Shown here piece by piece: positions 62,565 through 64,000 of a DNA stretch of 64,000 nucleotides; the first letter of the stretch is position 1, and the number at the start of each line of letters is the position of its first letter. The position numbers and the translations under genes were made by a program. The stretch covers positions 1 through 64,000 of the forward strand of contig FUHX01000004.1 in assembly GCA_900163555.1 (NCBI GenBank), given 5' to 3'. Below the pieces are notes generated by a model. That model ran no database searches. It was given only the letters and a program-made list of their open reading frames with translations, and was not told the origin of the DNA. Origin of the DNA: Actinomycetales bacterium JB111 (GTDB lineage: Bacteria; Actinomycetota; Actinomycetes; Actinomycetales; Actinomycetaceae).

Positions 62565-63238
62565 GGACGCTCCGGATCCTGCTCGCCGCCGCGCTCGCCC
62601 TGCTCGGACTCCCGCTCGGCGCCTCGGCCACCGACGCGGCGCTCGGCTCCCCGGAGGACGACCGCCACGACACCACGGTGCAGTTCTCGCTCGACACGGC
62701 CACCTGGTCCGACCGGTCGCCCGCCCTCTTCGCGCACGAGCGCCTCCTCCCCGGCCGGTCGGTGTCGACGCAGCTGTGGGTCCGTCACCACGGCCCCTCG
62801 CCTGCCTCGCTGTCGATCACGGCCGCCTCACCGGCCGCCACGGGCGAGGAGCTGGCCGAGTGGCTCACGCTCCGCGTGGCGGGGACACCGCTCGCGCCCG
62901 GCCAGAGCTGGCAGGGGCCCACCGCGGCCCCCGGGGAGGCGGTGGCGGTCCCCATCGAGGTCGCGCTGGCGTCCGACGCCCCGGAGGACGTCCGCGGCCA
63001 GGCGGCCGACATCCTGTCGCACCTCACCGTCCGCGCCACGCCCGGGCACGACGCCCCGCCGTCGGCCGCCCCCGGACCGCTCCCGGCGACCGGCGCGGTC
63101 GTCGCCCCTCTCGTCGTCGTGGCCGCGGTGCTCCTCGCCCTCGGGTCGGCCGCCCGTCGCGCGGCACGCGGCACCCGCTGTCAGCCGCGTCACAATGCGG
63201 GAAGGCACGACCGAGGCACACCTAATATGCGCGGGTGA
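62561..63238 (+). CDS. LPXTG-type cell wall protein
   Basis: This 225-aa protein has a Sec signal (ILLAAALALLGLPLGASA) and a mature beta-rich domain. Near the C-terminus PLPATG is followed by a hydrophobic helix (VVAPLVVVAAVLLALGS) and basic RRAARG, a sortase sorting signal, though with an extra ~25-residue tail. It could anchor the fibre proteins of the operon to peptidoglycan. ATG overlaps the sipW stop; CAGGAGG precedes it. No sortase gene is in the window. Confidence 0.8.
   Translation: MRTLRILLAAALALLGLPLGASATDAALGSPEDDRHDTTVQFSLDTATWSDRSPALFAHERLLPGRSVSTQLWVRHHGPSPASLSITAASPAATGEELAEWLTLRVAGTPLAPGQSWQGPTAAPGEAVAVPIEVALASDAPEDVRGQAADILSHLTVRATPGHDAPPSAAPGPLPATGAVVAPLVVVAAVLLALGSAARRAARGTRCQPRHNAGRHDRGTPNMRG
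63223..63228 (+). promoter_or_regulatory. -10 box of leaderless membrane protein gene
   Basis: TAATAT is followed by six bases (GCGCGG) and the GTG at 63235. It lies inside the end of the LPXTG gene. Confidence 0.55.
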
Positions 63239-64000
63239 CCACACCATCCCCCTCCACCGGCAAGACGGTCGACCACCTCGCCGCCTTCCGCCGTTTCCCC
63301 GTCGGACTCATCGTCTTCCTCGGCGTCTTCATCGCCGCCGGCCTGTACCTGGCCTCACGGCACTTCGGCGCGGACGCCGTCGCCATGTGCGGCGACGAGA
63401 CCATGCAGCCCGGCGACCAGTGCGAGCAGACCCGCCGCCGTCGTCGGCGCATCTCCACCACGACCACGATCCGCTCCTACGAGGAGCAGCTGGTCGCTGC
63501 GGCCCGCAGCCACGAGGCCTGGATCTGGGGCGGGATCGCGGTCGCGGTCATCGCCGTGATCGTCATCATCCTCGTGGTGCTGCGCTGGCGCAGCGACGTC
63601 GCGCTCGCCCGCACGATGTCCGCGGAGCAGGCCCCGCTGACCGCCTTCTCCACGACGACCGGCGCCAGCGTCGGCCTCGGGTTCCTCATCGCCGCCGCCG
63701 TCGGCGGGATCGGCATCTTCTTCGGCGTCCGATTCGGAGCCACGGACGGCGAGACCGTCGGCCTCATCGTCGCGGCAGTCGCCGCCGTGATCGCGCTCCT
63801 CATCGTCTTCTCCGCGCGTCCGAAGGGCAGCACGCTGGTGTGGGCGTACGAGCCGGGCGCCCGGATCGTCACGCGGAGCACGTCCCAGGACATCCCGTGG
63901 AGCGACCTGCAGTACTTCATCTCCCCGGGCAACGACTCCTTCATGCAGCTCGGCTGGAAGGGCTCGAAGCACCAGGTGTCGGTCGACGACAAGGACTTCT
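63235..64000 (+). CDS. hypothetical membrane protein, cut by window end
   Basis: The frame is open from the GTG at 63235 to the end (255 codons). The protein has about four hydrophobic helices (FPVGLIVFLGVFIAAGLYLA near 26-45, WIWGGIAVAVIAVIVIILVV near 100-119, SVGLGFLIAAAVGGIGIFFG and IVAAVAAVIALLIVF) with a basic RRRRRR run between the first two. It ends in a soluble region with VWAYEPGARIVTRST. A four-base overlap joins it to the LPXTG gene, but a -10 box before it suggests also its own leaderless mRNA. Not recognised; the missing 3' end prevents further assignment. Confidence 0.75.
   Translation, partial: MTTPSPSTGKTVDHLAAFRRFPVGLIVFLGVFIAAGLYLASRHFGADAVAMCGDETMQPGDQCEQTRRRRRRISTTTTIRSYEEQLVAAARSHEAWIWGGIAVAVIAVIVIILVVLRWRSDVALARTMSAEQAPLTAFSTTTGASVGLGFLIAAAVGGIGIFFGVRFGATDGETVGLIVAAVAAVIALLIVFSARPKGSTLVWAYEPGARIVTRSTSQDIPWSDLQYFISPGNDSFMQLGWKGSKHQVSVDDKDF

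Overview
The window is very GC-rich, gene-dense and full of GTG starts, four-base stop/start overlaps and genes with no ribosome binding site. It contains actinobacterial markers: PurS with separate PurQ and PurL, GTP-type PEP carboxykinase, an HspR-type (HAIR) operator in front of clpB, a fabG4-htdX type lipid cluster, and an LppM-domain lipoprotein. It is most likely chromosomal DNA of a high-GC Actinomycetota, probably of the order Micrococcales; the genus cannot be read from the sequence. I see no rRNA, tRNA, CRISPR array, transposase, phage gene or origin.

Layout. (1) 0.1-6.2 kb: a LacI-controlled spermidine/putrescine-type ABC importer operon ending in an adenosine/adenine deaminase-fold gene. 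(2) 6.3-9.6 kb: O-methyltransferase, RNB exonuclease, a membrane protein and a sterol-carrier-family protein. (3) 9.6-19.9 kb: a hydroxyacid/carboxylate island with an LDH2-family dehydrogenase, a 2-hydroxycarboxylate transporter, a GntR regulator, a VOC protein, a four-carbon acid sugar kinase, a LysR regulator, a complete tripartite tricarboxylate transporter and an RraA-type aldolase. (4) 20.1-22.8 kb: a small P-loop kinase and an antibiotic-resistance type ABC-F gene preceded by a nine-codon leader peptide and hairpins. (5) 23-30.5 kb: secreted 5'-nucleotidase, DsbA-like lipoprotein, glutamate dehydrogenase, purL. (6) 30.8-39.1 kb: two envelope proteins, then a lipid-oxidation cluster (acyl-CoA oxidase, TetR, thiolase, FabG4-type reductase, MaoC hydratase). 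(7) 39.4-53 kb: a second ABC-F gene, purD-purC-purS-purQ, pckG, LppM-domain lipoprotein, purA, cysK, fba, pyrE-spoU. (8) 53.2-60.1 kb: aldehyde dehydrogenase with DUF779 protein, exonuclease III, a serine hydrolase, clpB. (9) 60.3-64 kb: a SipW-type signal peptidase operon exporting three alternate-signal proteins and an LPXTG protein, then a membrane protein cut by the window end.

How the genes work together. Purine biosynthesis is spread over four places (purL; purDCSQ; purA; the possible purine salvage operon at the left end). Regions 3 and 6 look like catabolic modules with their own regulators: uptake, oxidation, phosphorylation and cleavage of hydroxyacids in one, and beta-oxidation-like steps in the other.

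Most noteworthy: the leader peptide and attenuator before the ABC-F gene; two families of dispersed intergenic elements built from 11-12 bp words repeated at 20-bp spacing; about ten genes whose start codon lies 6-7 bases after a TANNNT -10 box (leaderless transcripts), including a TetR gene whose -10 box lies inside its own palindrome; an acid-sugar pathway of unassigned substrate; and a SipW/TasA-like secretion operon.
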